Shown: positions 1 to 8,824, numbered from the stretch's first letter. The stretch is DNA of 23,523 nt from Spirogloea muscicola (GCA_009602725.1 WELB01000328.1:87084-110606); one strand, 5' to 3'. Numbers and translations are program-made. Notes: generated from the letters alone by a model not told the origin.

Positions 1-99
1 AGACAGCCGCGCGGCGGAGGCTCCGCGGCGAGGCGCGCCGTGCGTGGCGGCGCAGGCGCAGGCGCGGGCGCGGGCGCTCACCTTGGCGCGGCTCACCAT
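1..99 (-). CDS. Possible first exon of a minus-strand gene running off the left edge
   Basis: On the minus strand an ATG at 99-97 sits in a strong Kozak context (GCCGCCATGG) and opens MVSRAK, followed at once by GTGAGC, a good donor at 81-76. The exon may therefore be only 82-99, with the rest out of the window. Without splicing the frame stays open to the window edge, giving an Arg/Ala-rich, acid-poor stretch that could be an organelle targeting peptide. The family cannot be recognised from so little sequence. The gene would be transcribed leftward from the GC-rich region at 100-300. Confidence 0.35.
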   Translation of the reverse strand, partial: MVSRAKVSARARACACAATHGAPRRGASAARLS

Positions 100-140
100 G
101 GCGGCTCGGGCGGAGGACGCGCGGGGGTTCAGGGCGGGGG

Positions 141-172
141 TTTAGGGCGGGGCTGAGGCTGGCCGCCCTAAA
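141..172. repeat. Telomere-motif inverted repeat in a GC-rich promoter region
   Basis: TTTAGGGCGG at 141-150 is matched by its exact reverse complement CCGCCCTAAA at 163-172, with a 12-base spacer. A further GGGTTCAGGG lies just upstream. AAACCCTAA-like telo-boxes are known promoter elements in plants. The location about 40 bases upstream of the possible minus-strand start at 99 fits a promoter element, but function is inferred only from motif and position. Confidence 0.4.
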
Positions 173-437
173 GCCCTGGGTGCGTGGGCGTCAGCGTCAC
201 CACCCGCCGCCCTGAACCGTCACCGTCACCGCGATCCGACGGCGCCGCGCCGCCGCATCGCACGGCGCTGGGGCTGCTGGTCCAGCGATGGGCTCCGCGG
301 GGCAGGGGCCTGGTCACACAACCCGCGGCTCGGGGGGTCTTACCGAGCCCAGAAAGAATGCATCAAAATTGCATGTCACAGAATGTGACTTTCGCCTCAC
401 TTTGCACCATTGCCGAGCTCTGGCTACTCATCAGCGT

Positions 438-575
438 GCTTTTTTGGGCTGGCTTTGCCAGCCCTTCCCCTGGACCCCTACTCGTACTTTGTTCATTCTT
501 TTTTTTTAGGGCTGGCTTGTCCTCCTCAATGGGCGAGCTCTTTCTTCTTCTTCCTTTGCTAGGCGCGCTCTAAGC
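438..575 (+). repeat. Dispersed hairpin repeat, copy 1 (with an extra partial unit)
   Basis: This copy holds the family core: a TTGTTCATTC box, a T-rich run, GGGCTGGCTTGTCC, then CAATGGGCGAGC and a CTTTCTTCTTC tract. A partial unit before it (438-470) carries a perfect hairpin, GGGCTGGC at 446-453 and GCCAGCCC at 457-464 around TTT. Related copies lie at 697-777, 1493-1595 (inverted) and 5517-5610. No coding capacity, terminal repeats or target-site duplication could be recognised. Confidence 0.7.
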
Positions 576-696
576 CTGGCCAATGGCTTCCGTGGCGGTG
601 CTCCGCCAAGTTAGCGTGTCGGATCATATGTGCTCACTCGGGGTACTGTTGTCACACTATTGCCTTTGGCTTGGCTTTTGGCTTTTGGCTTTTGAC

Positions 697-777
697 ATTG
701 TCCATTCTTTCTGGGCTGGCTTTGCTGGCCCCCTTTCTCTATGGGCGCGCTCTTTCTTTCTTCTTTGGCCCCCTAAG
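697..777 (+). repeat. Dispersed hairpin repeat, copy 2
   Basis: The copy has TTGTCCATTC, then GGGCTGGCTTTGCTGGCCCC (an imperfect hairpin), ATGGGCGCGCTC and a CTTTCTTTCTTC tract ending in TTGGCCCCCTAAGC. It is the most diverged of the four clear copies. It is preceded at 679-693 by a short period-7 array of GGCTTTT units. Confidence 0.65.
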
Positions 778-1492
778 CTTAGAGCTTCGTTTCAATGGCC
801 CACTTCTTGCACTAGATACTGCCTGAACAGTATGTTGGCTTCAGTTGGCCTCCATTTCATTTCAGGCGCAACACGCGCTTCTCTTGTCTCAACATTCTTG
901 CAGTACTATGGGCTGGTCCGTCACAGCCTCTGCACTTTCATGAAAGAGCCGTTCTCGATCTTATATACACCACGACAGTGTCTTGCATGTGGAGGCGGTT
1001 AACCCCCTACTAGCAAAACTGCGGAGGCATATTTGGACTTTATTGCAGAGATGATGCTTTCAATCAAAGTTTTATGGAGGAGGACAGTGGCTTGGGGATA
1101 AGTCAGCAGCAGGAGCTTCCTAGAAGGTACCATGTCACAGTGCTGGATCTGCTGGTGGCAAGTGTTGCTTGCTTGCCCATGAGCAAAAGAAAGAAGGCGT
1201 CTCGAGCACTGGGCTGCAAACCCGCTGCTCACTACAAGCACCACTTGAAGACTTGACAAAAATGCGCAGGACTTATGACTGATAATCAAGCGGGACTGGT
1301 GGAAGGAGTAGAACCTCGAAGAAGAGCTTGCACATCGAGCTTGGAGAGCTAGCCCACTCACTGGACGACTGCTTGGAACCTGTGCCATGCACAGGCCCAT
1401 TGTGCAGCTTTTCCAAAAGCGAGGAGTGCATATATCAATCATCGTGACAGCAGGAAGCAGTGGCACGGTCCTGGCTACGCTGGCCTTCCTTG

Positions 1493-1595
1493 CTTGGCGA
1501 AGGAAAGGGCTCGCCCATTGAGGATAGGGGCTGGACAAGCCAGCCCAAAAAAGAATGAACAACGAACGAGAAGGGGGCCAGAGGAAGCCAGAGGA
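1493..1595 (-). repeat. Dispersed hairpin repeat, copy 3 (inverted)
   Basis: Read on the minus strand, this copy gives TTGTTCATTC, TTTTTTGGGCTGG, a short loop, CCAGCCCC, a CCTCAATGGGCGAGCC box and a pyrimidine-rich end. It matches copy 4 closely, including the CCCCTAT-CTCAATGGGCGAG stretch. The stem GGGCTGG/CCAGCCC is intact. The opposite orientation relative to the other copies argues for dispersal rather than tandem duplication. Confidence 0.7.
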
Positions 1596-2191
1596 AGCGC
1601 TAAGAAACCAAAGCACACAAAGAAAGAAAGCAGCTACAAATCACTCAGTAACCCCTGCTAAGCAGCCGCAAATCAGAGAGGCTGCTAGGGTCCTGGAAGT
1701 GGGTCCCCTGGACAGAGCCAGAGGCAGCAGCGAGGGCTCGTCCGGCACGAAGGTGCAGCGCACGGGCCATGGACCTCTGCAGCGAGACGGCCAAGCGCAT
1801 GCGATACACTTGCGCCAGCGACCCGGCTGCAGGAAAGTCTACCGGCTCACCATGGAAGCGACTTGGCACGGTCCTAGCAACGAGGGGCTTCCTGGACACC
1901 GGTGCTGGGCTGTGAGTAGCCTGAGATTGCATTGGCCAAGTAAATGAAGCAGAAGTGGCTCTCCCAATGGGGGCAAGGCAAAAGGAAACAGCTTCTCTAC
2001 AACGCAAGGCGAGCAGCGACACCGCGGTGAAGCGACTTGGCAAAGTGCTGCAGGCGCTCCAGAGCCGTCGCCAGGTGCGACGACGGCGGCGGCGGAGCAA
2101 CGGCGGCTGCAGAGGGGACGCCTCGTCGAGGGCACGCGCTGCCCGGCGGCGGCGGTGGCGGCGGCCTCCTCGGCGCCGCCGCAGTCCTCCC

Positions 2192-2302
2192 ATGTTGCGG
2201 CTCTGCGAGCTGCTCCGCGCGCTGCGCCGTGCGTCCCGGGCGTGGCTGCGCCACCCCCTGCGCGCCCTGCTCATCGCCTTCTGCTTCGGCCGCTACGCCT
2301 GA
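2192..2302 (+). CDS. Small basic ORF (36 aa), upstream ORF or small protein
   Basis: ATG at 2192 opens a 36-codon frame ending with TGA at 2300-2302, only 18 bases before the nucleoside hydrolase ATG. The peptide is rich in Arg and Leu with no strongly acidic residue except one Glu (MLRLCELLRALRRASRAW at the N-terminus), followed by a hydrophobic end (RALLIAFCFGRYA). It could be an amphipathic targeting-like or membrane-associated peptide. If it lies on the same mRNA it would act as an upstream ORF that reduces initiation at the main start. It could also be chance coding in GC-rich DNA. I do not recognise a family. Confidence 0.3.
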   Translation: MLRLCELLRALRRASRAWLRHPLRALLIAFCFGRYA

Positions 2303-2320
2303 GAGCTCCCGGCCGACGCC

Positions 2321-4928
2321 ATGGCGGCCCCGGCGCGGGCCAAGAAGTGCATCATTGACACGGACCCCGGCATAGGTAGCGTCCCTCGGGGCTTCATGGC
2401 GGATTCCCCGTCGCTGCCAAGGCCTTTCTGCCACCATCACAGAAGGACTGTGCGTGCCTGGCACATGCTCTGATAAGCTCGTGAGATTGATCGCCATCTG
2501 GTCGACGAGCAGATGACGCGATGGCGATCCTGCTGGCGTTCCAGTCGCCGGAGCTGCAGGTCGTCGGCATCACCACCACCTTCGGCAACGTCCGCACCCC
2601 CACTGCCACCAGCAACGCACTTCTCCTGGTTAGTGCCGGCTTCCGGACGCCAGCCAGCTGCTTGACGACCCCCCTTCCTTGGAGCTCAGTGCACTGCTGT
2701 GGACCAAGTGCTAGCAATGCTTGCTGGCCTGCTCACCTTAAACAATAGTTATGTTACTATTGACCATTTCAAGCTCAGCTTATATGCAGGGATACACTTA
2801 CCGTCTGAGTAAGCCTCCTTGCTGCAGCTTCACCTCCCTGATTGCCCTTGCTTTCTTGCTCCTCTGCTTGCAGTGCGAGCTCGCCGGCAGGACTGAGATT
2901 CCCATCGTGCAAGGGGAGACGACGTCCATCAAGGTCCTGGCAATTGTCCCTGTTGCTTCTTGTGGACTTGTTGCTAAAAGCAACCTGCTCATTTGTTGCA
3001 CATGTTCGAAGCTGGAGCATATTATTGCACATACCGATGACAAATGGAGCACCAATGTGGTCACAATTGCAGCATGATTGGCCTGCTTAGGTGCGTGTTA
3101 CCTAGTTGTTTCATTGTAAACCTTGTCGATAGTAGATATTTTCAACAAGAGACTGCTGCCTACTTACGTAGGTCTTGCATCTATTTAGCAGGGGGTAGCA
3201 AAGGAGAGGATTGCGGATTTTGTGCACGGTTCTGATGGCATGGGGAACACGTATCCTCAACCGCCAATTGGCAAAGCTCTGGATGGACGAGCTGCAGACT
3301 TCCTCAATGCAAGGGTGTCAGAGGCCCCGGGTGAAATAACAATAATAGCTCTGGGGCCCCTCACGAATCTTGCAAAGGTGATCAGGCTCGCCTCTACTTG
3401 CCATTGCAGTTGTTTGTGCTTGTGCAGAGAAGATTGATGCTGATTCCAATCTGTATTGGTTGAGCAACTGTTCAGGCCATTGAATTGGACCCCATGTTCC
3501 CAAAGAAGGTTGGACAAATTGTGATCCTGGGTGGGGCCTTCTTTGTCAACGGCAACGTAAACCCAGCCGCAGAGGCGAATGTGAGATGGAGACTTACTTC
3601 CTCCTCTTAACAACAGCCACTGCATGTCATACTCACACCAATCATGAACATTCGTTGCAGAATCATCAGTAAAGTTGGACTACCAAAGATTCGTGCCTCA
3701 TGACCTGCGTAGGCTCTATGGAATTGTGTCCTACTTAAGCACTTGAAATTGCTGGCATCACGATAGGCTCATGGTATACGTTAGAAGCAGCAATGTATGA
3801 ATTGATTACTCCTGTTGCCCACTTCGGTTTTTCCTGGACTCCCAAAGGTTAAATGGCCTAGAGCTCACCAATAAATTTGTCCCTGTGCATGTACTGCTGC
3901 GAGCCAGATATATGGCGACACTGATGCTGCTGACATGGTGCTTTCTTGTGGAGCCGATATCCTTGTCATTGGTGTCAACATTACTCACCAAGTAATACTC
4001 ACAGGCAAGACCTGCAGCTGCAGCTTGATGACCACAACAAGTACCTGCGGATTGTGATTATGCCACTCTTACCTTCTTCTCTTCAGCACATTGTCAAGTT
4101 GACACATAGTCTGCTGATGCCATCCTGTAGACGAGGACCTTCTCCACTTAAGAGATGCACCGGGACGCTATGGGAAGTTCCTTCATGGCATTGCGCAGTT
4201 TTACGCAGCCTACCACCACAATGCTTACGACATACGTGGTACAATTTCCGTAGTAAAGTCCCCCTGATTCAGCAACTTGTGCATACACCATCCTGATAGT
4301 GAAACCATATTGGATGTCAAATGATGACTGTGCAAGCTTGCTGATATGTTGATCTCTACCTGCTAAATGGGAAGCTTGCTGCATTAAGTTCCACCTAAGC
4401 TGCACAACAAAGGATCTAGGTGTGAAAGGAGTATATGTCAGATATCTGCATATATTCTAGAAGAGTGGGGCATAGAGGAGCTGATTCATTCATTTCCATT
4501 TGCAGGGGTCTACTTGCACGACCCCACTACAGTCCTGGCGGCAGTGGAGCCAAGCCTTTTCACGTACATAACGGGTGTTGTCCGTGTACAAATAGACGGC
4601 CTTAGCAAAGGCATGACGATTGTAAATGCACGCCCCAAGAAGTAAGCCTTCTTGTGCCAGATTTCTAAGATTCAGCCTGTATGACTTCCCACGCACACGT
4701 AGGCAAACTGTTGCATCTTAGGCGAACACCAGGTTGGGTTCTGCCTAGTAGTGCCAAACGCAACAGAGACTCTGAGGGGCATTATCTGAACATAATGCTG
4801 TGGGGATGATGGTTAGGTGGGCGAGTATGACAGAGTGGTGTGTGCGGCCAGCTGTGAAAGTTGCAATGACGGTGGATGCTCTCCGTGTTGTACAGATGGT
4901 AAAAGAGAGATTGATGGCAGCCACGTAG
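2321..4928 (+). CDS. Inosine-uridine preferring nucleoside hydrolase (uridine nucleosidase), 9 exons
   Basis: The enzyme hydrolyses ribonucleosides (uridine, inosine) to base and ribose in nucleotide salvage, as plant URH enzymes do. Exons: 2321-2375, 2513-2628, 2874-2933, 3192-3377, 3476-3580, 3908-4004, 4131-4238, 4506-4641 and 4817-4928. Joined, they keep phase at every junction and give 324 aa, the usual family length. The N-terminus carries the calcium/ribose-binding motif DTDPGIDDAMA (Asp13, Asp15, Asp19, Asp20). GPLTNLAK, GGAFFVNGNVNPAAEAN, GVNITHQV and the C-terminal YLHDPTTVL (His247-Asp248) are all family signatures. All expected active-site residues are present, so it should be functional. 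The start has a good Kozak context (GACGCCATGG). Intron 6 (4005-4130) uses a GC donor, and intron 3 has a weak donor (GTCCTG). The exact substrate preference cannot be read from the sequence. Confidence 0.95.
4005..4130 (+). other. GC-AG intron in the nucleoside hydrolase gene
   Basis: The upstream exon ends ...CTCACAG and is followed by GCAAGA; the acceptor is CCTGTAG before ACGAGGACC. Only this choice restores the family motif THQVILTDEDL with correct phase (G plus AC makes the Asp codon). Using the nearby GT (GTAATA at 3992) as donor with the same acceptor puts the next exon out of frame and into a stop. Confidence 0.85.
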
Positions 4929-4980
4929 CATGGCTTAGAAGTACCTCAAGCAAGGTGCCCTAGAAGCAAGCTGCCCTCAC

Positions 4981-4985
4981 TGTAA
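4981..4985 (+). terminator. Putative poly(A) signal TGTAA
   Basis: TGTAA, the standard chlorophyte polyadenylation motif, lies 53 bases after the nucleoside hydrolase stop codon. Confidence 0.5.
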
Positions 4986-5516
4986 GAGGAGCAGGGTGCC
5001 ACTTTGATAGGCACTTTCTGATGAAGCCATTGCACTGGTCTTAAGTATGTCAATAAGTATCCTCTTGTACTGTTAAGCTGACTCGCTCAGTAACTACGAG
5101 TCAGCACGTAGAAGAAAGGCACGCGGTGCGCATGAAACGAATGGGAGGCCAGTACAAGGCCTACAAAGTCCTGGTTACGGGGCAGGTAAGCTGTCTAAGG
5201 GGGTCTCTAGGACCCACGAGTGAGCACAGACATACGACATGATAAGCAGAGGAGCCAGAGCACCACCAGGCAAGCCATGAGCCTCTCCCAGTGTGCGCCC
5301 AGCACGCTAGTGTATCGCGAGTGCCTGGGAACGCTGCAGACTCAACAAAAGCCGGATCTTATAGCAAGCAGATATTGCTTGCGGGATGCTAGAATGCCCC
5401 TAAGCTACCCGCCGGACTACATTGGCGGCATCGACAAGCTGTGCCAGGCGGGTAGACAATTTCGTACATCAAACTTGTTCATTCTTTCTTTTGGCCACTC
5501 ACAGCCATCGCCCTCT

Positions 5517-5610
5517 ACCTGGCCCCCTTCTCGTACTCTGTTCATTCTTTTTCGGGCTGGTTGTTCCAGCCCCTATTCTCAATGGGCGAGCACTTTCTTC
5601 TTCTCTCTAC
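5517..5610 (+). repeat. Dispersed hairpin repeat, copy 4
   Basis: The copy contains TCTGTTCATTC, TTTTTCGGGCTGG, loop TTGTT, CCAGCCCCTATTCTCAATGG and GCGAGCACTTTCTTCTTC. The stem GGGCTGG/CCAGCCC is intact although the loop differs from the other copies. It lies about 400 bases upstream of the E2 start codon. Confidence 0.7.
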
Positions 5611-6018
5611 TGGAAGCGTCTGTCTTTTTTGACAGGGGATATACAAAATGTCGCTCCTCTTTTCCGCGTGCTTCGTCGCCCAACCTGGCACAGTGGAGGT
5701 GGGTGCCCCTTGTCGGAACGCGGCGATGAAGACGACGTCGAGAGAGAAGGCGCACCGCTCCGAGGAGACGAGGAGACGAGGCCCACCGCTCCGAGGGGTG
5801 GCAGCCACAGCCAGACCCCTTGTGATGTAAGGAAAGGAAACGGTGATGTAAGCTTCTGGAGTACGGTCACGATGCAGGAGGGCGATGAGCCCCACCCCGC
5901 CACGTGGCGCGTGGGCGAGGAGGGAAGGAGGCGCCCGAGGTGCTGGCCAGGGCGCCTGCGGCGGCGGCCGCGCCGGCGGCGGCGGCGGCGGCGGCGGTGG
6001 CGGCGGCGGTGGCGGACC

Positions 6019-6193
6019 ATGTTGGACGTGGTGCGGGTTCAGAAGGAGCTGGTGGAGATCGAGCGCGACAAGCAGTCGGGCGTAAGCGTGGCCGTGGACG
6101 GCGGCGACCTCACCAGGATGTGCGGCACCATCGCCGGCCCCGAGGGCACCCCCTACGAGGGCGGCGTCTTCAACATCGACATCCAGCTGCCCT
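6019..6193 (+). pseudogene. Ubiquitin-conjugating enzyme E2 (UBC27/UBE2K type), first exon only
   Basis: The exon starts MLDVVRVQKELVEIERDKQS and later reads GTIAGPEGTPYEGG followed by VFNIDIQLP, the N-terminal helix and first strands of an E2 fold of the UBC27/UBE2K class, which attaches ubiquitin and carries a C-terminal UBA domain. It covers 58 codons plus one base and ends at a GTATGC donor. The rest is absent from the window: no HPN motif, no catalytic cysteine and no UBA domain could be found downstream, where an unrelated hydrolase begins within 145 bases. As it stands it cannot be a working E2. It may be a broken gene, or an intact gene cut by a misassembly at the adjacent GCC tract with the N at 6258. 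The upstream ATG at 5872 is in another frame; ATG 6019 matches the family start. Confidence 0.8.
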
Positions 6194-6254
6194 GTATGCC
6201 CTTGCTGCCGCTGCCTCGAGCGAGCATCAGCCTCGGTGCAGCCTGACGACTCTG

Positions 6255-6312
6255 CCANCGCATCCGCTGCCGCCGCTGCCGTAGCCGCTGCCGCCGCCGC
6301 CGCCGCCGCCAA
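6255..6312. repeat. GCC/GCT trinucleotide tract with an ambiguous base
   Basis: The sequence is an impure CCG/GCC array containing the only N in the window (6258). It separates the truncated E2 from the 5'-truncated hydrolase. Such arrays commonly cause read-mapping and assembly errors. Confidence 0.7.
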
Positions 6313-6337
6313 TCAGTATGGCCGCGTGGCTGCGCAG

Positions 6338-8824
6338 GGCTGGCCGGCACGCACGACGCGTGGATCGCGCAGATCCGCGCACTCTGCGGCGCGGACGAGC
6401 CCCATGGCGAGGACGCCGATCTCCGCGGCGACGGCGGCGGCGGCGCTGAGACGGCTGCCGGCGGAGCCGAGGGGCGAGGAGCTGCGAGCGACGCCGGCTG
6501 CGCTGTTGACGAGGCGGCGCTGACATCCGCGGGAGCTGCGGTGGAGGAGCGCGATGAGGAGGGTGGAGCGCCCACGTCGCCGCCAGAGCCAGGCCGCCAG
6601 TTGCGGCGCCAGTGCTGCGCCTTCGACAACCGCGGCGTCGGTCGCAGCAGCATGCCCAAGGACAAGAGCCTCTACACGTCAGTGTCTCTCACAGCGTTGA
6701 TGGCTACGTGCGCGATGGCCATGGCTTGCATAAGTGGAGGCAGCGGGACTGCGCTGCACCCCTCTCTGAGACATGCCTGCCGCTGTTGCCTCGTCAGGAC
6801 AGAAATCATGGCCCGGGATGCCATCGCGCTCATGGACCACTTGCGGTGGGACCGTGCGCACGTTGTCGGTCACTCCATGGGTGCGCTCGCAGTCTCGCAG
6901 CACTCGAGTGTTCTGCATTCGTATAAAGTCAAAGAAGCAGCAAATGTTTTCTACTTTTATGTACCGACAGGTCCCCGACTTGCTGCCCATCAAATTGGGA
7001 ATCCAATCTCTTATCACGTAATTCTCGATGAGGTATATAGTCTACTTTCATACTTTAAATTCTCAGAGTGTACATGCTTGCTTATTCAGGCGGAATGATT
7101 GCCTCCAAGCTTGCGGCGCTGGCCCCTGACCGCGTGTCCTCCTTAGCGCTCCTCAGCATAACTGGGGGCGGCTACGAGTGCATCCCCAAGGTTGGTACGC
7201 TCAAGACCTATCTTGCTCAGTCCACATTTGTTGAGCTTGCTTTTGCAGAAGAGTGTGCACTTGTGGCGACTGAGCTGATTGTTGAGACAGCACAGCAGTG
7301 ATTAGTAGTCCTTGTGTCTGTCCAAGCAGCTTGACATGCAGGTCCTCAGATTGGCTTACCGCTTCTCACGAGCAAAGACAGTCGAGGATAGGGCAAGCGT
7401 GGACCTTGACTGCCACTACACCTCGGTGAGCCTGCCAATGACTATCCATATGCTGGTTGCTTAGTCAAGTAAATGGTTCTATGAGCTTCCGATCTGAGCA
7501 TGGTAAAAATTAGAGCCTGTCTTTGGCTTGAGTAAAGACCTATTGCATAGTCCACTTGCAGGCATGGCTGGACACCAAAGTGGATGGTGTGACGCGGAGG
7601 GAGGCACTATTTAAGGTGGCCAATCACTCATCTCTTTTCAGCTGCTTGGATGCTCCTTTCACGTCAAAATACAGCTGCCACCAGACCTCAGATGTTGCTG
7701 ACACGAGCTAAGCTGTTGCAAGGTCCTGTATCAGCTTGCATTTGCACAAACGCAGTGTCATCCTGAATGTCCCTCAGCCCTCATACTTAAGATAGTAAAT
7801 AGACAGTTGGCACTGTTCAGGCTTCTTAGGCGTCTCAGGTTTGACGCAATCAGCAGACTGTGGGCGTGCTGCACAGAGCAAGGCATACCTTTCATTGGGA
7901 GCTCGATAACCAACTCCCAGGACATCGCAAAGCGCGTGCTTGATGTTTCACCGCTATTTTACACCAGCCATTGAAGTTGCCCGTGTCCATCGTCTTGCAG
8001 GAGTATGTGAAGAACCTCTCAGCTAGTGGCATCCAGCCGCAGCATGGCCTTGATGGCCACACCAATGCTTGCTGGACGCACCGCCTCACACCAGAAGACT
8101 TCCACACCATTCGGAGCTCCGGCATGCCTGTGGCAGTGGTTCATGGCAGGTCTGAACGAATCTCGTGATGGTTGGAACACAATATCATCATGTCATCGTC
8201 TTGAGCTTGCAACATCAACAAGAACAAGGCTGAATGGCACGGGATGTGTTCATGTCTTAGTAACGTATTTGCTCTTATCATCAAGTCTTGTATACCCAGT
8301 CAGCATGCTGTGAGTCGGTTGACCAATGCACATGCTTGTTAGCTCTCTTGCAGGGGTGACGTCGTAGCACGCATGAGCCGAGCGGAGCGAATCGCACGGA
8401 AGCTTCACCCAGTTGGCCGCATGGTGGAGCTCTCGGGCGCCCACATGGTCCTCTTTGAGAACAAGGACGAGGTGAGGTCTACAGAGCCCTCGTCGTTGTC
8501 GCAAATGCCCTATATACTGTCAGAGACGTCAGCTTTCATGAAGTCCCAGAGCATGACCAGCCGCGCAGTCCTTTGCAGGTCAATGAGCTCCTCGACGAAC
8601 TCATTGAGACAAGGGCGCAGCGCATTGCGGCTGAGGAGTGGGCGCAAGGCAGCGGCGACACACTGCAGCTGCCAAAGGGTAGTTCTCTTAGTTCTGTCCC
8701 CTTCTCCTCCCTCCTCGTGGACCCCTCCTCCTGGCTGGCTTCCCTGCAGCCCCCCCTGCAAACCGTGTTTGAGTACCTCGACGATATCTGGCGGCGCCGG
8801 GACTGGAGTGCTGGCGAAGCCTGA
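6338..8824 (+). CDS. Alpha/beta hydrolase (5' end missing), 8 exons
   Basis: Exons: 6338-6677, 6798-6880, 7090-7190, 7342-7425, 7562-7615, 8001-8149, 8354-8471 and 8579-8824; all junctions keep phase and give 391 codons. It belongs to the plant/algal alpha/beta-fold hydrolase group that resembles RutD-like enzymes. Seen in order: GLAGTHDAW (oxyanion-loop region), CCAFDNRGVGRSSMP, the nucleophile elbow GHSMGG, LAALAPDRVSSLALLSITGG, the cap-region piece DGHTNACWTHRLTPEDFHTI, the acid-bearing HGRGDVVA, and the catalytic His in SGAHMVLFENKDEV. The Ser-Asp-His triad is therefore present. The first coding exon, which normally supplies the N-terminal 40-80 residues and the initiator Met, is absent: the frame upstream of 6338 has no ATG after a stop at 6244. 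Exon 1 also carries a Gly/Ala/Glu-rich insertion (about 6405-6610) not usual for the fold. The substrate is unknown. Confidence 0.88.

Larger units (their letters stand above)
100..2191. other. Gene-poor stretch: repeats, then a GC-rich 5' region
   Basis: No conserved protein is recognisable here. The left part is dominated by the hairpin repeat copies, whose pyrimidine-rich sequence creates long but meaningless open frames. A short open frame at 1769-1915 (MDLCSETAKRMRY... on the plus strand) looks somewhat codon-like but matches no family I know. A sequence like GAAGCAGTGGCACGGTCCTGG near 1456 recurs in diverged form near 1857. From about 2070 the DNA becomes CGG-rich and probably forms the promoter and 5' UTR of the downstream nucleoside hydrolase gene. 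Confidence 0.5.
4929..6018. other. Intergenic region with two exon-like stretches
   Basis: After the hydrolase 3' end, 5108-5185 reads VEERHAVRMKRMGGQYKAYK and continues VLVTGQ before a canonical GTAAGC donor. A phase-compatible stretch at 5340-5451 starts after CTGCAG, contains LSYPPDYIGGIDKLCQAG, and ends at a GTAGAC donor-like site. I recognise no family, and no following exon is clear because copy 4 of the hairpin repeat comes next. This may be a gene remnant interrupted by the repeat, a small unannotated gene, or chance. 5930-6018 is a CGG-repeat-rich 5' region of the E2 gene. Confidence 0.3.

Noticed and set aside
583-1002. A 139-codon open frame on the plus strand
   Set aside because: It runs through hairpin repeat copy 2 and pyrimidine-rich DNA, has no family features and begins without context. 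It is explained by the stop-poor composition of the repeat.
999-1616. A 205-codon open frame on the minus strand
   Set aside because: It begins inside inverted repeat copy 3 and shows no conserved motif; I take it as chance.
3992-4296. A one-base frameshift in the nucleoside hydrolase after THQ, with an alternative frame reading LDDHNKYLR
   Set aside because: A GC-AG intron (4005-4130) restores the family sequence TDEDL with correct phase, so no frameshift is needed.
5422-6018. N-terminal extension of the E2 frame upstream of ATG 6019
   Set aside because: The frame is open but consists of repeat copy 4 and Arg/Gly-rich CGG translation. E2 proteins of this class start at the MLDV-type methionine.
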